A stretch of 64,000 bases of DNA from Planctomycetota bacterium (lineage in GTDB: Bacteria; Planctomycetota; Phycisphaerae; Phycisphaerales; UBA1924), in contig JBCBSM010000001.1 of the NCBI GenBank assembly GCA_039819165.1, positions 62,001 to 126,000 of the forward strand. The letters run 5' to 3'. Numbering within the stretch: position 1 is the stretch's first letter; the number at the start of each line of letters is the position of its first letter. The position numbers and the translations under genes are program-made. This document shows positions 9,485 to 18,616 of the stretch, one piece after another. The notes below the pieces were generated by a model. The model was not told the origin of the DNA. It made no database searches and saw only the letters and a program-made list of their open reading frames with translations.

Positions 9485-10613
9485 CCCGGCGCTCCGCCTC
9501 GGATTCGACGGGCCGCACCCGGATTCCCGGCACGATCCGCTGCGTGCCGTCCTCCACGATCAGCTCGCCGCCGGCGACGGGTCCCCGGACGTATGCCCGG
9601 ACGGCTTCCGGGCGGATGAGCTCTACTTCGCGTCGCTCCAGGATCCAGCCCTCGTCGGCCGGAGTGACGACGTAGAGCGCCCACAGCCCGCGATTGCTCT
9701 GCGTGAGCGCGGACAGCGGCACCCAGAAGCCACGCTCGTCGAGGCGATCCCGCAATCGGATGGATACGTTGCCGCCGTCGCGGAGCACGCCGCCGAGCGG
9801 CTCCTCGAGCGCGAGCCGCACCTCGGCGGTGCGTGTCCGCCGATCGATCGACGGCAGCACGCTCACGACGCGCGCCGGCCATGTCCGTCCCTCGCCGACG
9901 ACGTCGATGCGGTCTCCAAGGGCGGCGAGCGCCCGCGGCGCCACGCCGATGCGCACCTCGGGCGATTCGGTCTCCAGCAGGCTCAGCACGCGGACGCCGG
10001 GCTGCATCACCGCGCCGACGTCGGCGTGCCGGTCGGCGACGAACCCGTCGAAGGGCGCGACGATGGTGCTCTTCGAGAGGTCCACTTCCACGAGCGCCAG
10101 GGCGGATTCGGCCTGGCCGACCCGTGCGGTCAGCGACGCCACCGAACTGATGACCTGGTCCATCTCCTGCTCGCTGACCGCATCGGCCTCGTACGAGCGG
10201 CGGGTGCGCTCGAGCGTGATCTCGGCGATCGAAAGATCGGCCCGGGCTTCCTCCAACGCGGCCCCAAGCCGGTCCCGGTCGGCTCGCAGCCGCGCGGTGT
10301 CCAGGCCGGCGATGGGATCGCCCGCGCGGACGAGATCGCCCTCGTCGGCATAGATCGCCTCGATCTTGCCGGCCAGTTCGAAGGCGGCGTCGATCCGCTG
10401 CCGGGCCTGGATCTCGCCGCGGTACCGCGTCTCGATCTCGATCGAGTCGAGCCAGCGCACCGGCGCGACCGAGACGGCGAGCGGGCGGGCCTCAACCGTG
10501 GAGTCGTCGCCGCCGGAGCGCGCGACCACCGCGGTGCCGCCGACCAGCACGAGCACGCCCAGCACCACGGCGGCGGTCGGCAGCGCCCGCCTGGCGATCT
10601 GCAGGCCATTCAT
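9477..10613 (-). CDS. RND/HlyD periplasmic adaptor subunit
   Basis: A 378-residue membrane-fusion protein that links the RND permease to an outer-membrane channel. It has an N-terminal anchor or signal helix at about 10-30, then a biotinyl-lipoyl half-motif (AFELAGKIEAIYADEGDLV). An alpha-helical hairpin of about 100 residues follows, then the second lipoyl half (STIVAPFDGFVADRHADVG), the beta-barrel and the membrane-proximal domain. The start chosen is the ATG at 10613 because GGAGG sits 7 nt upstream; an in-frame ATG 24 nt earlier has no such site. The 3' end overlaps the permease start by 8 nt. It lies downstream of tetR with an 82-nt gap. Confidence 0.93.
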   Translation of the reverse strand: MNGLQIARRALPTAAVVLGVLVLVGGTAVVARSGGDDSTVEARPLAVSVAPVRWLDSIEIETRYRGEIQARQRIDAAFELAGKIEAIYADEGDLVRAGDPIAGLDTARLRADRDRLGAALEEARADLSIAEITLERTRRSYEADAVSEQEMDQVISSVASLTARVGQAESALALVEVDLSKSTIVAPFDGFVADRHADVGAVMQPGVRVLSLLETESPEVRIGVAPRALAALGDRIDVVGEGRTWPARVVSVLPSIDRRTRTAEVRLALEEPLGGVLRDGGNVSIRLRDRLDERGFWVPLSALTQSNRGLWALYVVTPADEGWILERREVELIRPEAVRAYVRGPVAGGELIVEDGTQRIVPGIRVRPVESEAERRDG

Positions 10614-10695
10614 GACGAACCCTCCATGGAAAAACACCGGTCAAGGAATGACGAAGCGTCAGAAGCACGACAAATAGAGAAGGCAGCCCGCGGCA

Positions 10696-11421
10696 TCACG
10701 CCAGCCCCTCGGGCAGGCGTTCGTCGAACACCGCCTCGCAGATGCGCGCGGCCGACGCGCGGTAGTCCCACTCAGCGGCGAGCGGCCGCCATCCGTAGCC
10801 GTCGAGCATCGCGTTGTAGTTGCGCCACAGCACGGGGTGCAGGTCGATGCCCTCGAAGGGCGGCATCGGCTCGGTCGACGCGATGCGGTAGTGCCCGATC
10901 GACTGCGTCCACAATCCGTAGAGCGGCGCGCACAGCGGCAACTCGGGCGGCAGATCCAGATCGCCGGTCTCGATGGCGTCCCGCACGATGCCGGTCAGCA
11001 CGTCCATCATCGCCGACTTGGTGTGCGTCCACGCGTCGCGGCGCTCCTGGCTGATCTTGTCGGCGATCGAGCGGAGATCCAGGATGCTCTCCACCGCGAA
11101 GTGGTCCGGGAATCGGCGGATGAAGATGGCATCGGCGACGCCGATGGCGAGGATCCGCTCCCGCGTCCGGCCGTCGTAGGCCGCCGCCTGGCGGAACATC
11201 TCCGCCCGCGCCAGCGCCGTGTCGTTGCACAGCGCGGCGATGAGGTCCTCCTTCGAGCTGAAGTGCTGGTACACCGTGCCCTTGGAGTACTCGATGGTCT
11301 CGGCCAGCCGGTCCATGTTCAGGCCCAGGTAGCCGCTCTCGGCGAGCATCCGTCGGGCCGTATCGAGGATGAGCTTCTCGCGGGCGATCTTCTCGCGTTG
11401 ACGGCGAGCAACGGTAGCCAT
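10696..11421 (-). CDS. TetR-family transcriptional regulator of the RND operon
   Basis: A 241-residue regulator. The N-terminal DNA-binding domain at about 15-60 holds the helix-turn-helix LAETIEYSKGTVYQHFSSKE, typical of TetR. The C-terminal ligand domain is helical and divergent. It is first in the operon tetR-adaptor-permease, so autorepression with derepression by an efflux substrate is the usual model (inference). There is no Shine-Dalgarno. Instead the ATG lies 5 nt after a strong -10 box, so the mRNA is probably leaderless. Confidence 0.92.
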   Translation of the reverse strand: MATVARRQREKIAREKLILDTARRMLAESGYLGLNMDRLAETIEYSKGTVYQHFSSKEDLIAALCNDTALARAEMFRQAAAYDGRTRERILAIGVADAIFIRRFPDHFAVESILDLRSIADKISQERRDAWTHTKSAMMDVLTGIVRDAIETGDLDLPPELPLCAPLYGLWTQSIGHYRIASTEPMPPFEGIDLHPVLWRNYNAMLDGYGWRPLAAEWDYRASAARICEAVFDERLPEGLA

Positions 11422-11426
11422 ACCGA

Positions 11427-11455
11427 ATTATGGTCACATTTCGACGAAGAGTCAA
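11427..11455 (-). promoter_or_regulatory. Strong sigma-70-type promoter of the tetR-RND operon, leaderless
   Basis: On the minus strand TTGACT and CATAAT are separated by exactly 17 nt, very close to the housekeeping consensus and striking in such GC-rich DNA. The ATG of tetR begins 5 nt after the -10 box, so transcription should start at or next to the A of the start codon. The spacer contains the small palindrome TTCGTCGAA, a possible part of the TetR operator. Confidence 0.8.
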
Positions 11456-11577
11456 GAATCGACGGAGATCCAGTATTGGCGGCCGGGAATCACCGAACAG
11501 GGCCTCCTGCCGCCCTAGTGAACACCGAAGACACTGAATGTCAGCACATCGCGGGCTGGAACGGATACCGCGCGGGC

Positions 11578-12951
11578 TCAGCTGGGCCCGCGAGGGCCCG
11601 GAATCCGCCGGCCGTGGGGGTCCACACTCGGCCCAGCGGGCGGGGGCATGTCGAGGTGCTCGAGCTGCTCCGCGGGATCGTGGACGTGGTCGGGCGCGTA
11701 GCCGGCCTGGTCGACCAGGTAGCTCTCCCAGAGGCGGTGCCGGCGGACGAGGGCGGACGCCCGCGTGGTGCCCTCGGGCGTGAGTCGGAGGGCATCGCCG
11801 CGCCGCTCGACCATGCCCGCGCGCGTCGCAACGCGCAGCGCGCCGGCGATCCGGCGGGCCGGCAGAGCAGAGGCGAGTTCGCGCTCCGCTATCGCGTCGC
11901 GGCCAGCTTCGGCGTTGCGATAGAGGGCCGCGAGCGCATCGTCCAGGGCGACCCGCAGCGCGACCCGCCGCCGCTGCACCAGCCTAGAGACCACGCCGTG
12001 CCGCGGCGCCGCGACGATCGCGGTCACCAGCAGTCCGCCGGCCGCCACGGTCATCCCGCCGGCGGCGTTGACGGCATCCAGGCCGAACGCCGCGGGGATC
12101 GCGCTCGACCCCACGTAGCCGCCGACGGCCGACGCGATCGCGATCGCGACGCTCCAGGCGATCTGCGTCGCGAGCCGATTGGTCAGCAGCCGCGCGGTGG
12201 CGGCGGGGCACACCAGCATCGCGATGACCAGGATGGAGCCGACGGCCTCGAAGCTGGCGACGGTTGCCGCCGCCACCAGCACCATCAGCGCGTAGTGCAG
12301 CGCCGTGGCGTGGAAGCCCTGCGAGGTTGCGAGGGCGGCATCGAAGGCGGCGATCCGCAGCTCCTTGAACAACACCACGACGAACGCGATCGCTACGGCC
12401 GCCGTGATCGCCAGCACGACCACCTGCCGGGGGATCTCGCCCAGCGTCGACCAGCTGACCAGCGCCGCGAGCGTGTCGGGGGCCGAGTACCAGGCGAGGT
12501 ACTCCAGCTGGCCGTGCAACACGCAGTCGGCATCGAGGTGCAGGTTGCGGGCGGCGGCCCGCTCGATGAGCAGCACGCCCAGCGCGAAGAGCACGCTGAA
12601 GACCACGCCCATGGCCGCCCCGGGCTCGATGCGTCCGAGCTTCTTGACCGCTTCGACCAGCACGACCGTGGCGATGCCCGCGATGGTCGCGCCGGCGAGC
12701 ATCGCCAGCGGGCTGCTCGTGCCGGCCAGCAGGAACGCGACGACGAGCCCGGGCAGGACGCTGTGGCTGATGGCGTCGCCCATCAGGCTCAGCCGCCGCA
12801 ACACCAGGAAGTTGCCGAGCACGCCGCAGCTCACGCAGGCCAGCACGCCGGCGAGCAGCGGGAACAGGTCGAGCGCGAGCAGCGTGCGCAGCGCCTCGCT
12901 GGGCTGGTGCATCCAGCCGCCGACGTTCGTTGTTGTTGCGAGTGGCACCAT
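11578..12951 (-). CDS. Metal ABC transporter permease fused to C-terminal DtxR-like domain (second permease)
   Basis: 457 residues. The first 290 or so form a family-3 ABC permease of the Mn/Zn/Fe uptake type with eight or more hydrophobic helices and the motifs GDAISHSVLPG and FEAVGSILVIAML. Past the usual end of such permeases there is a winged-helix-like segment (about 320-385, ending LRLTPEGTTRASALVRRHRL). A DtxR/MntR-like dimerisation piece follows, RRHRLWESYLVDQAGY then AEQLEH. These match the metal-site segments of the regulator at 16297 (MIRRHRLIEVFLVETLGF, AERLEH), including the His and the E-x-x-E-H ligands. The start ATG overlaps the TGA of the upstream permease (TGATG). It is last in the operon. 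The fused domain probably senses metal or gates transport, which is inference. Confidence 0.9.
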   Translation of the reverse strand: MVPLATTTNVGGWMHQPSEALRTLLALDLFPLLAGVLACVSCGVLGNFLVLRRLSLMGDAISHSVLPGLVVAFLLAGTSSPLAMLAGATIAGIATVVLVEAVKKLGRIEPGAAMGVVFSVLFALGVLLIERAAARNLHLDADCVLHGQLEYLAWYSAPDTLAALVSWSTLGEIPRQVVVLAITAAVAIAFVVVLFKELRIAAFDAALATSQGFHATALHYALMVLVAAATVASFEAVGSILVIAMLVCPAATARLLTNRLATQIAWSVAIAIASAVGGYVGSSAIPAAFGLDAVNAAGGMTVAAGGLLVTAIVAAPRHGVVSRLVQRRRVALRVALDDALAALYRNAEAGRDAIAERELASALPARRIAGALRVATRAGMVERRGDALRLTPEGTTRASALVRRHRLWESYLVDQAGYAPDHVHDPAEQLEHLDMPPPAGPSVDPHGRRIPGPRGPS

Positions 12952-14291
12952 CACGGCGCGGCACCCCCGGCCGAGGGCACGGCGACGCCGCGGGCGGCCA
13001 GTTCGGCCTCCAGCCGCCGCACCAGATCCTCGGAGAGCGCGTGCTCCACCTGATCGACCGACCAATCGACGTGGCTGGGCGCGATGTCGGCGTGGCTGAT
13101 CAGGTACTGCTCCCAGAGCGCGTGGTTGCGGGCCACGCGGGCGCCCCGGGCGAGGCCCGCGGGCGACGGCTTCACGACGCCGCTCGCGGTGTTGGCGTCG
13201 CCGCGGAGCCGCAGCGCCAAAAGCACCAGCAGCCGCAGCGCGGGCGACCAGCGTCGCCGCTCGGCCAGGCGTCCGACCTCGGCGGCGGATAGCTCGCGGG
13301 CGCCGCGCTCGTGCGCGAGCTCGAGCAGGTGGTCGCCGGCGATCCGCACGCGGAGTCGGACGCGGCGGATCAGAGCGGCGACGACGCCCCTGGCCGGCGC
13401 GGCCAGGAAGCTGATCGCGAAGATCCCGCCCGCGGCCAGCACGATGACCGCGCCCGCGGGCTTGCGGGGGAGCAACGCGGAGACCACGGACCCCAGGTAG
13501 CCGCTCGCCGCTCCGAAGGCGCCCGCGAGGACCACCAGCAGCCACAGCCGCTCGGTCCAGAAGCGGGCGGCCACGGGCGGGATGATCAGCATCGCGACGA
13601 CGAGGATGAGTCCGACCGCCCGCAGCCCCGCGACGGTGACGAGCACGACCAGGCCCATCATCAGCAGATCGAGCAGGCCCACGGGCCAGCCGTCGACGCG
13701 GGCGAAGGCGTCGTTGAAGCAGGCGAGCTTGAACTCCTTGAAGAGCAGCAGCGTGGCCAGGATGGCCGCCGCGGCGATGCCCGCCATCGCCAGCACGTCG
13801 CCGGGCTGCATCGTCGCCGCCTGGCCGTAGATCAGCGCGTCGAGCCCCGCGGCGCCGGTGGCCGCGTTGGCCTGGATGTAGCTGAGCAGCACGACGCCCG
13901 CGCCGAAGAAGACGCTCAGCACAATGCCGATCGCCGCGTCCTCGCGCAGCCGTGTGTGCCGCAGGATCAGCTGGATGCACGCGACCCCAAGCACGCCGGT
14001 AGCCGCCGCGCCCACGAGCAGCAGCGGCAGCGTGCGGCCATCGAGCCCGATCGCGCCGGCGAGCAGGAAGGCGGCGGCGATGCCCGGCAGCGTCGCGTGG
14101 CTGATCGCATCGGCAACCAGCGCCCGCTTGCGCAGCAGCGCGAAGACGCCGACGACGCCTGCCGCCAGCCCGAGCAGGGAGGTGCCCGCGACCACCACGC
14201 TCGTGTTGAAGCCCGCCCGGAACGTGAGCGTGTCGACGATCTCGGCCAGGCCGACCGCGTTGCCCGGTTGCGTCAGCCCGGGGGGGCGCAC
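12951..14291 (-). CDS. Metal ABC transporter permease fused to C-terminal DtxR-like domain (first permease)
   Basis: 446 residues with a GTG start 3 nt after the stop of the ATPase gene. Residues 1 to about 295 are a family-3 ABC permease (VADAISHATLPGIAAAF, LRAVGLILVVAMLIIPPVAAR). The tail of about 150 residues has a winged-helix-like part and a DtxR-type segment, ARNHALWEQYLISHADI followed by VDQVEH, which keeps the His and the E-H pair but has Asp for the first Glu of E-x-x-E-H. Two different permeases in the operon suggest a heterodimeric membrane channel. Its stop overlaps the next permease start by one base. Confidence 0.9.
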   Translation of the reverse strand: MRPPGLTQPGNAVGLAEIVDTLTFRAGFNTSVVVAGTSLLGLAAGVVGVFALLRKRALVADAISHATLPGIAAAFLLAGAIGLDGRTLPLLLVGAAATGVLGVACIQLILRHTRLREDAAIGIVLSVFFGAGVVLLSYIQANAATGAAGLDALIYGQAATMQPGDVLAMAGIAAAAILATLLLFKEFKLACFNDAFARVDGWPVGLLDLLMMGLVVLVTVAGLRAVGLILVVAMLIIPPVAARFWTERLWLLVVLAGAFGAASGYLGSVVSALLPRKPAGAVIVLAAGGIFAISFLAAPARGVVAALIRRVRLRVRIAGDHLLELAHERGARELSAAEVGRLAERRRWSPALRLLVLLALRLRGDANTASGVVKPSPAGLARGARVARNHALWEQYLISHADIAPSHVDWSVDQVEHALSEDLVRRLEAELAARGVAVPSAGGAAP

Positions 14292-14294
14292 GGC

Positions 14295-15128
14295 CTAGCG
14301 CCGCCCCGCGGCCGCGCGGGCGACGGCCTCGGCGGCCTCGGACAGCAGCGTCAGCCGGCCGCCGTAGGTCCGCTGTAGGTTCTCCGGGGTGAAGACCTCC
14401 GGCACCGGGCCCGCGGCCACGATCCGCATGTTCAGCAGCATCACGTCGTCGAAGTACTCGGGCACGGTCTGCAGGTCGTGGTGCACGGCGACGACGGTCT
14501 TGCCGGCCCGCTGCAACTCGCGGAGCACGCCGACGATGGCCCGCTCGGTGGCCGCATCGACGCCCGCGAAGGGCTCGTCCATGAAGTAGAGGTCGGCTTC
14601 CTGCGCCAGGGCGCGCGCCAGGAACACCCGCTGCTGCTGCCCGCCCGAGAGCTGGCTGATCTGCCGCCGCGCGTAGTCCCGCATGCCGACGCGTTCCAGG
14701 CACTCCAGTGCCGCGTCCTTGTGGCTCCGGGTCACCGGACGGCACCAGCCGATCCTTCGGTATCGGCCCATGCACACCACGTCGAGGGCCGACACCGGGA
14801 AGTCCCAGTCCACGCTCTCCCGCTGGGGCACGTAGCCCACGCGGGACCGCGCGCGGCGGTACGCCCCCCCCCAGAACTCGACCTGGCCCGACGCGCGTGG
14901 CACGAGGTCGAGGCAGGCCTTGATCAGCGTGCTCTTGCCCGCGCCGTTGGGGCCCACGATGGCGATCAACCGGTTGGGGGCGGCATCGAAGTCGACGTCC
15001 CACAGCACCGGCTTGCGGTCGTAGGCCACCGTCATCGCGTGCACCGAGAGCGGGCTCGCCGACGAGTGCTCGGGCCGCTCGGCCAGATCCGTGGCCGCCC
15101 GCGTCGTGGGGTGCAGGACGCTCGGCAT
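14295..15128 (-). CDS. Metal (Mn/Fe/Zn-type) ABC transporter ATP-binding protein
   Basis: 277 residues. Walker A is GPNGAGKS, the Q-loop lies in [14 protein letters not shown], the signature is LSGGQQQR, Walker B is [11 protein letters not shown], and the H-loop is [10 protein letters not shown]. The [16 protein letters not shown] segment is typical of the manganese/zinc uptake ATPases (MntB/TroB/ZnuC). About 25 extra N-terminal residues precede the domain. It lies 5 nt downstream of the solute-binding protein gene and 3 nt upstream of the first permease, so it is clearly co-transcribed. Confidence 0.94.
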   Translation of the reverse strand: MPSVLHPTTRAATDLAERPEHSSASPLSVHAMTVAYDRKPVLWDVDFDAAPNRLIAIVGPNGAGKSTLIKACLDLVPRASGQVEFWGGAYRRARSRVGYVPQRESVDWDFPVSALDVVCMGRYRRIGWCRPVTRSHKDAALECLERVGMRDYARRQISQLSGGQQQRVFLARALAQEADLYFMDEPFAGVDAATERAIVGVLRELQRAGKTVVAVHHDLQTVPEYFDDVMLLNMRIVAAGPVPEVFTPENLQRTYGGRLTLLSEAAEAVARAAAGRR

Positions 15129-15133
15129 GGCCG

Positions 15134-16177
15134 CTACCTGGGCGAAGCCGGCGCCGCGAGCCGGCCCTGCATGCCGCCCTCGGGCGCCTCGCCGCCCAGT
15201 GCGCGGGCGATGGTCGTCACGTTGTGGTCGATCATGCCGACGTAGGTGCCGCGGTAGGTGCCCGCATCGCCCATCGCGTCGCTGAACAGCGTGCCGCCGA
15301 TGGAGACCTCGTGCCCCCGCGCCCGGGCCCCGGCTATGAGCGCCTCAACATTGCGTTGCGAGACCGTCGACTCGACGAACACCGCGGCGATCTTGCGGTC
15401 GACGAGCAGGTCGACCAGACGCTCGATGTCCCGCACGCCCGCTTCGGAATCCGTCGAGATGCCCTGGATGCCCACGACCTCGTAGCCGAAGCGGCGGCCG
15501 AAGTAGTTGAAGGCGTCGTGGGCCGTGACCAGCGCCCGCTGCTCCTCGGGAACGCTCGCCAGCACGCGGACGGCGTAGGCGTCGAGCGCGTCGAGCCGGG
15601 CGGCGTAGGCCTCGGCGTTCTCGCGGTACGCCGACGCGCCCTGCGGATCGAATTCGGTCAGCTTGTCCCGCACGACGCCGACCGCCTTGGACCACGCCAG
15701 CGGGTCCATCCACACGTGCGGGTCGTAGTGGCCCTCGAAGCCCTCGGGCTCGAGCAGGTAGGCCTCATCGAGCAGTTCGGTCACGCGGAAGACCTTCTTG
15801 CCCGCCTCGGCGGCGCGGAACAGCGAGTCGGTCATCTTGCCCTCGAGCAGCAGTCCGTTGATGAAGATCGCGTCGGCGCCCAGCAGCCGCTGCACGTCGC
15901 TCCGCGTGGGCTTGTAGAGGTGGGGGTCGACGCCCGAACCGATGAGGCCCGTCACCGTCGCCCGCTCCCCCGCGACGTTCCGCACGATGTCGGCCACCAT
16001 GCCCGTGGTGGCGACGATCGAGTAGGTCGCCCCGCCGGATGCTGCGCCGCTATCGGCGGGTCCCGACGCGGGTGTGGCGGTCGTCGCGCCCTCGCCGCAG
16101 CCCAGCAGCAGCCCGAGGATCGGGAGCAACCAGAGCAGCGGGGATCGTGCCGGCGCGCGGAGCGTGGTGCCTTGCAT
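15134..16177 (-). CDS. Metal ABC transporter solute-binding lipoprotein (cluster A-I, Mn/Fe-type)
   Basis: 347 residues. The signal peptide ends in the lipobox LLGC, so it is lipid-anchored outside the inner membrane. The metal-ligand motifs are [10 protein letters not shown] (His), YDPHVWMDP (His), VFVESTVS (Glu) and FSDAMG (Asp). A His-His-Glu-Asp set, with no His-rich loop, is the pattern of Mn/Fe binders such as PsaA, MntC and TroA rather than ZnuA. The ATG at 16177 has GGAGG 4 nt upstream; an in-frame ATG 51 nt earlier lacks one. It is first in the four-gene operon and controlled by the promoter/operator at 16219-16249. Confidence 0.93.
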   Translation of the reverse strand: MQGTTLRAPARSPLLWLLPILGLLLGCGEGATTATPASGPADSGAASGGATYSIVATTGMVADIVRNVAGERATVTGLIGSGVDPHLYKPTRSDVQRLLGADAIFINGLLLEGKMTDSLFRAAEAGKKVFRVTELLDEAYLLEPEGFEGHYDPHVWMDPLAWSKAVGVVRDKLTEFDPQGASAYRENAEAYAARLDALDAYAVRVLASVPEEQRALVTAHDAFNYFGRRFGYEVVGIQGISTDSEAGVRDIERLVDLLVDRKIAAVFVESTVSQRNVEALIAGARARGHEVSIGGTLFSDAMGDAGTYRGTYVGMIDHNVTTIARALGGEAPEGGMQGRLAAPASPR

Positions 16178-16218
16178 GCGTCCTCCGAGTTGGGGGCCAT
16201 CCATCATCGGCCACGGCA

Positions 16219-16249
16219 AGCATAGCATTCAAAGTTTGTCTAGTCAAAC
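16219..16249 (-). promoter_or_regulatory. Promoter of the metal ABC operon with overlapping DtxR/MntR-type operator
   Basis: On the minus strand TTGACT (16247-16242) and TATGCT (16224-16219) are separated by 17 nt, a near-consensus housekeeping promoter. The palindrome GTTTGACTAGACAAAC (16249-16234) covers the -35 box. 14 of its 16 bases are symmetric around CTAG, the architecture of DtxR/IdeR/MntR boxes. A DtxR-family regulator is encoded immediately upstream, so metal-loaded regulator blocking this promoter is the obvious model. Established for the family; inferred here. Confidence 0.82.
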
Positions 16250-16296
16250 AATCTCGACCATGGCTTGGACGGCCGTGCCGTGTCGGTAGCGACCGG

Positions 16297-16962
16297 CTAG
16301 CCGACGGGATCGACGTGGATCTTCTCGGCCGCCTCAAACGACAGGCTGACGGGCGATCGCCGCATCGCCTTGACGCTCATCGACCCGGCCTCTGGTACGA
16401 CCTCGACCACGCCGATCCGGGTGCCGGGCCGCAGGCCGTGCTTCGCCGCGAATCCCAGAAAATCGGGGTCTTGGTCGACGATGCGGGCGACCACGCCCCG
16501 ATCCCCCGCGTGCAACTGCGAGAGGGGTGTGGACCGGTCCTCGACCAGCCGGCCGTCGGCGTCGGGTATTGGGTCGCCGTGCGGGTCGATCGAGGGATGG
16601 TCCAGGAAGGCGTCCAGGCGGTCCAGCACCTTTGCGGAGAGGGCGTGCTCCAGCCGCTCGGCCTCCTCGTGCACCTCGGCCCAATCGAAGCCCAGCGTCT
16701 CGACGAGGAAGACCTCGATGAGCCGGTGCCGGCGGATCATGTCGATCGCCAGCTTGCGGCCCCTGGCCGTCAGCCGGATGCCGCCGTACCGCTCGGCGTC
16801 CGCGAGCTTCGCTTCGCGGAGCTTGCGGACCATGGCCGTCACGCTGCCCTTAGTCACGCCCAGGGTCGCGGCGAGGCGGACGACGGTGGCCTCGCCCGTC
16901 GGCGCATCCCGCTGCAGCAGGTAGATCGCCTTGACGTAGTCTTCGACGGTCGAGGTCGGCAT
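16297..16962 (-). CDS. DtxR/MntR-family metal-dependent repressor
   Basis: 221 residues with three parts. A winged helix covers 1-72 (VEDYVKAIYLLQ, LGVTKGSVTAMVRKL). The dimerisation and metal domain is about 73-140 (RRHRLIEVFLVETLGFDWAEV, EAERLEHALS). A FeoA/SH3-like C-terminal domain spans about 145-221. The His and the E-x-x-E-H metal ligands are present. It is encoded just upstream of, and on the same strand as, the metal ABC operon, whose promoter carries a matching palindrome. A TAGCAT hexamer lies 8 nt before the ATG with no Shine-Dalgarno. Mn and Fe cannot be separated by eye; the binding-protein ligands favour Mn or Fe over Zn. Confidence 0.92.
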   Translation of the reverse strand: MPTSTVEDYVKAIYLLQRDAPTGEATVVRLAATLGVTKGSVTAMVRKLREAKLADAERYGGIRLTARGRKLAIDMIRRHRLIEVFLVETLGFDWAEVHEEAERLEHALSAKVLDRLDAFLDHPSIDPHGDPIPDADGRLVEDRSTPLSQLHAGDRGVVARIVDQDPDFLGFAAKHGLRPGTRIGVVEVVPEAGSMSVKAMRRSPVSLSFEAAEKIHVDPVG

Positions 16963-17005
16963 GCGGGCGGATGCTAGCCGGCGATCCCCGTTGCGCCGCC
17001 CGCGG

Positions 17006-18520
17006 TCATGCAGCGGGGTACTCGGGGAAGTCGACCCCCGCGATCTGCTCGGCGTAGTTCGCGTGCCGCCCGGCCGACGTGGTGTACAGCGGCCGGTTGA
17101 CCTGGTCGTAGCTGAGCGTGCGAACGGTGCGGCGGCTCTTGTAGAACTCGCGGCAGGCGTCGTCCCACTCCAGGCCGATGAACTCGATGAGCCTCGGGAA
17201 CTGCGTGCCGGGATCGCTCACGAGGTCCTCGTATCGCAGGTCTAGGATCGGGATGTCCAGTGTCTGCGCCCAGTGGGCCATCATCCGCTCGGACTGCTCC
17301 CAGGCGTGGGCGACCCAGTCCAGCCGCGTGGTCCAGGGCAGCGCGACGTTGTTGAACGCGCCCATGTAGCACGAGATCGCCACGTCCCGCGGGTCTCGCA
17401 TCGCGTGGATGATCCGCGTCCTAGGGAACAGCCGCGCCAGCAGCCCGACCAGCCGGTTGTTGCCCATCGCCTTGTTGACCACGCGATCCGCGCCCGGCGC
17501 CAGCGTGCCGAGCTCCTTGACGTAGTCGTCGGCCACCCGCGTCCAGCGGAAGCGGTTGATGCTGCCGAAACGCTTGGCGGGCGCGGCGTCGGCGTTGTAC
17601 GCGGCGTCGAGCTGCGCCGCGAACCGCTCGATCGACGACAGCTCGCCCACGCCCGCCGCCCGCGGGTGGGCGTCGATGATCTGGTCGATCAAGCTCGTGC
17701 CCGAGCGGGGCATGCCCGCGACGAAGATCGGCACCTCGCTCTGGCAGGTCGACAGCGGGAAGTCGGCCATGTTCTCCGCGGTCCACGTCTCGATCACCCG
17801 CGTGACCTGCTGCTCGTAGGCCGCCGGGTCCCAGGCCTCGCGGCCCTTGTCGTTGGCGATCGTGGCCGATCCGAACGCCGCGGCGTAGTCGCCCGAGCGA
17901 TCCTGGGCCTTGGCCCGCAGGTAGTACCCAAGGCACGACAGCGTGCGGGGCGTGGCGGCGTCGGCGGCGAACGCATCGACGACCTCGACCGCCCGCTGGT
18001 AGTCCTTCTCGTGGATGAGCAGCTTGGCCAGCTCGTACCGCAGGTGGGGGGGCAGCGGCCGGCCCTCGGCCTCGAGCCGTTCGATCATCGGATCGATGAC
18101 GGCGCGGGCCTCGTCCAGCCGACCGGCTTCCTCCAGCGTGCCCACGCGGTGCATGAGCAGGGGCAGGTCGCCCGGCACCATCTTGAGCGCGTCGTCGATC
18201 AGGTGCAGGGCGCGGTCGGTGTTGCCCGCGCGACGCTCGATGCGCGACAACGCCACGAGCGCACCAGCGTTGGGTCCCTGCTTCATCGCCTGCTCGGCGT
18301 GGTGGCGGGCGCGGTCCTCGGCGCCCATCCGCTCGGCCAGCGCCGCCATCATCAGGTGCAGCTGGGGATCGGACGGGTACCGCCGGAGGGCCGCCTGCCC
18401 GTGCTGCCACCCCTCGGCGACGCGATCGCTCTCGAGCGCCGCCTGCACGGGCTCGATCGCCTTCAGCCTGCGCTGGTCCTGCGGCTTCGCGGGCCGCGCC
18501 GCCTGCGGTGGATTCATCAC
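17006..18520 (-). CDS. TPR-containing sulfotransferase
   Basis: 504 residues. The N-terminal half (about 20-230) is a set of tetratricopeptide repeats. The C-terminal half is a PAPS-dependent sulfotransferase with the 5'-phosphosulfate loop FVAGMPRSGTSLIDQII (around 260) and a 3'-phosphate segment near RIIHAMRDPRDVAISCY. This fusion is typical of planctomycete and proteobacterial tyrosine/carbohydrate sulfotransferases; the acceptor is unknown. The start is placed at the GTG at 18520, directly followed in frame by ATG, because TACCAT lies exactly 5 nt upstream of the GTG and there is no Shine-Dalgarno. It is divergent from the GT87 gene. Confidence 0.92.
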   Translation of the reverse strand: MMNPPQAARPAKPQDQRRLKAIEPVQAALESDRVAEGWQHGQAALRRYPSDPQLHLMMAALAERMGAEDRARHHAEQAMKQGPNAGALVALSRIERRAGNTDRALHLIDDALKMVPGDLPLLMHRVGTLEEAGRLDEARAVIDPMIERLEAEGRPLPPHLRYELAKLLIHEKDYQRAVEVVDAFAADAATPRTLSCLGYYLRAKAQDRSGDYAAAFGSATIANDKGREAWDPAAYEQQVTRVIETWTAENMADFPLSTCQSEVPIFVAGMPRSGTSLIDQIIDAHPRAAGVGELSSIERFAAQLDAAYNADAAPAKRFGSINRFRWTRVADDYVKELGTLAPGADRVVNKAMGNNRLVGLLARLFPRTRIIHAMRDPRDVAISCYMGAFNNVALPWTTRLDWVAHAWEQSERMMAHWAQTLDIPILDLRYEDLVSDPGTQFPRLIEFIGLEWDDACREFYKSRRTVRTLSYDQVNRPLYTTSAGRHANYAEQIAGVDFPEYPAA

Positions 18521-18525
18521 GGGGC

Positions 18526-18531
18526 ATGGTA
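18526..18531 (-). promoter_or_regulatory. Candidate -10 box, leaderless start of the sulfotransferase gene
   Basis: TACCAT on the minus strand, 5 nt before the GTG start. No -35-like sequence is visible upstream. Part of a recurring arrangement in this window. Confidence 0.5.
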
Positions 18532-18616
18532 TCGGCGGCGTCGGACGCCGGCCCCAGCCGGGATCGCGGGTCCGGCGTCGCGATATCCTGTGGGTTCCGC
18601 CACCCGTGGAGACGCG

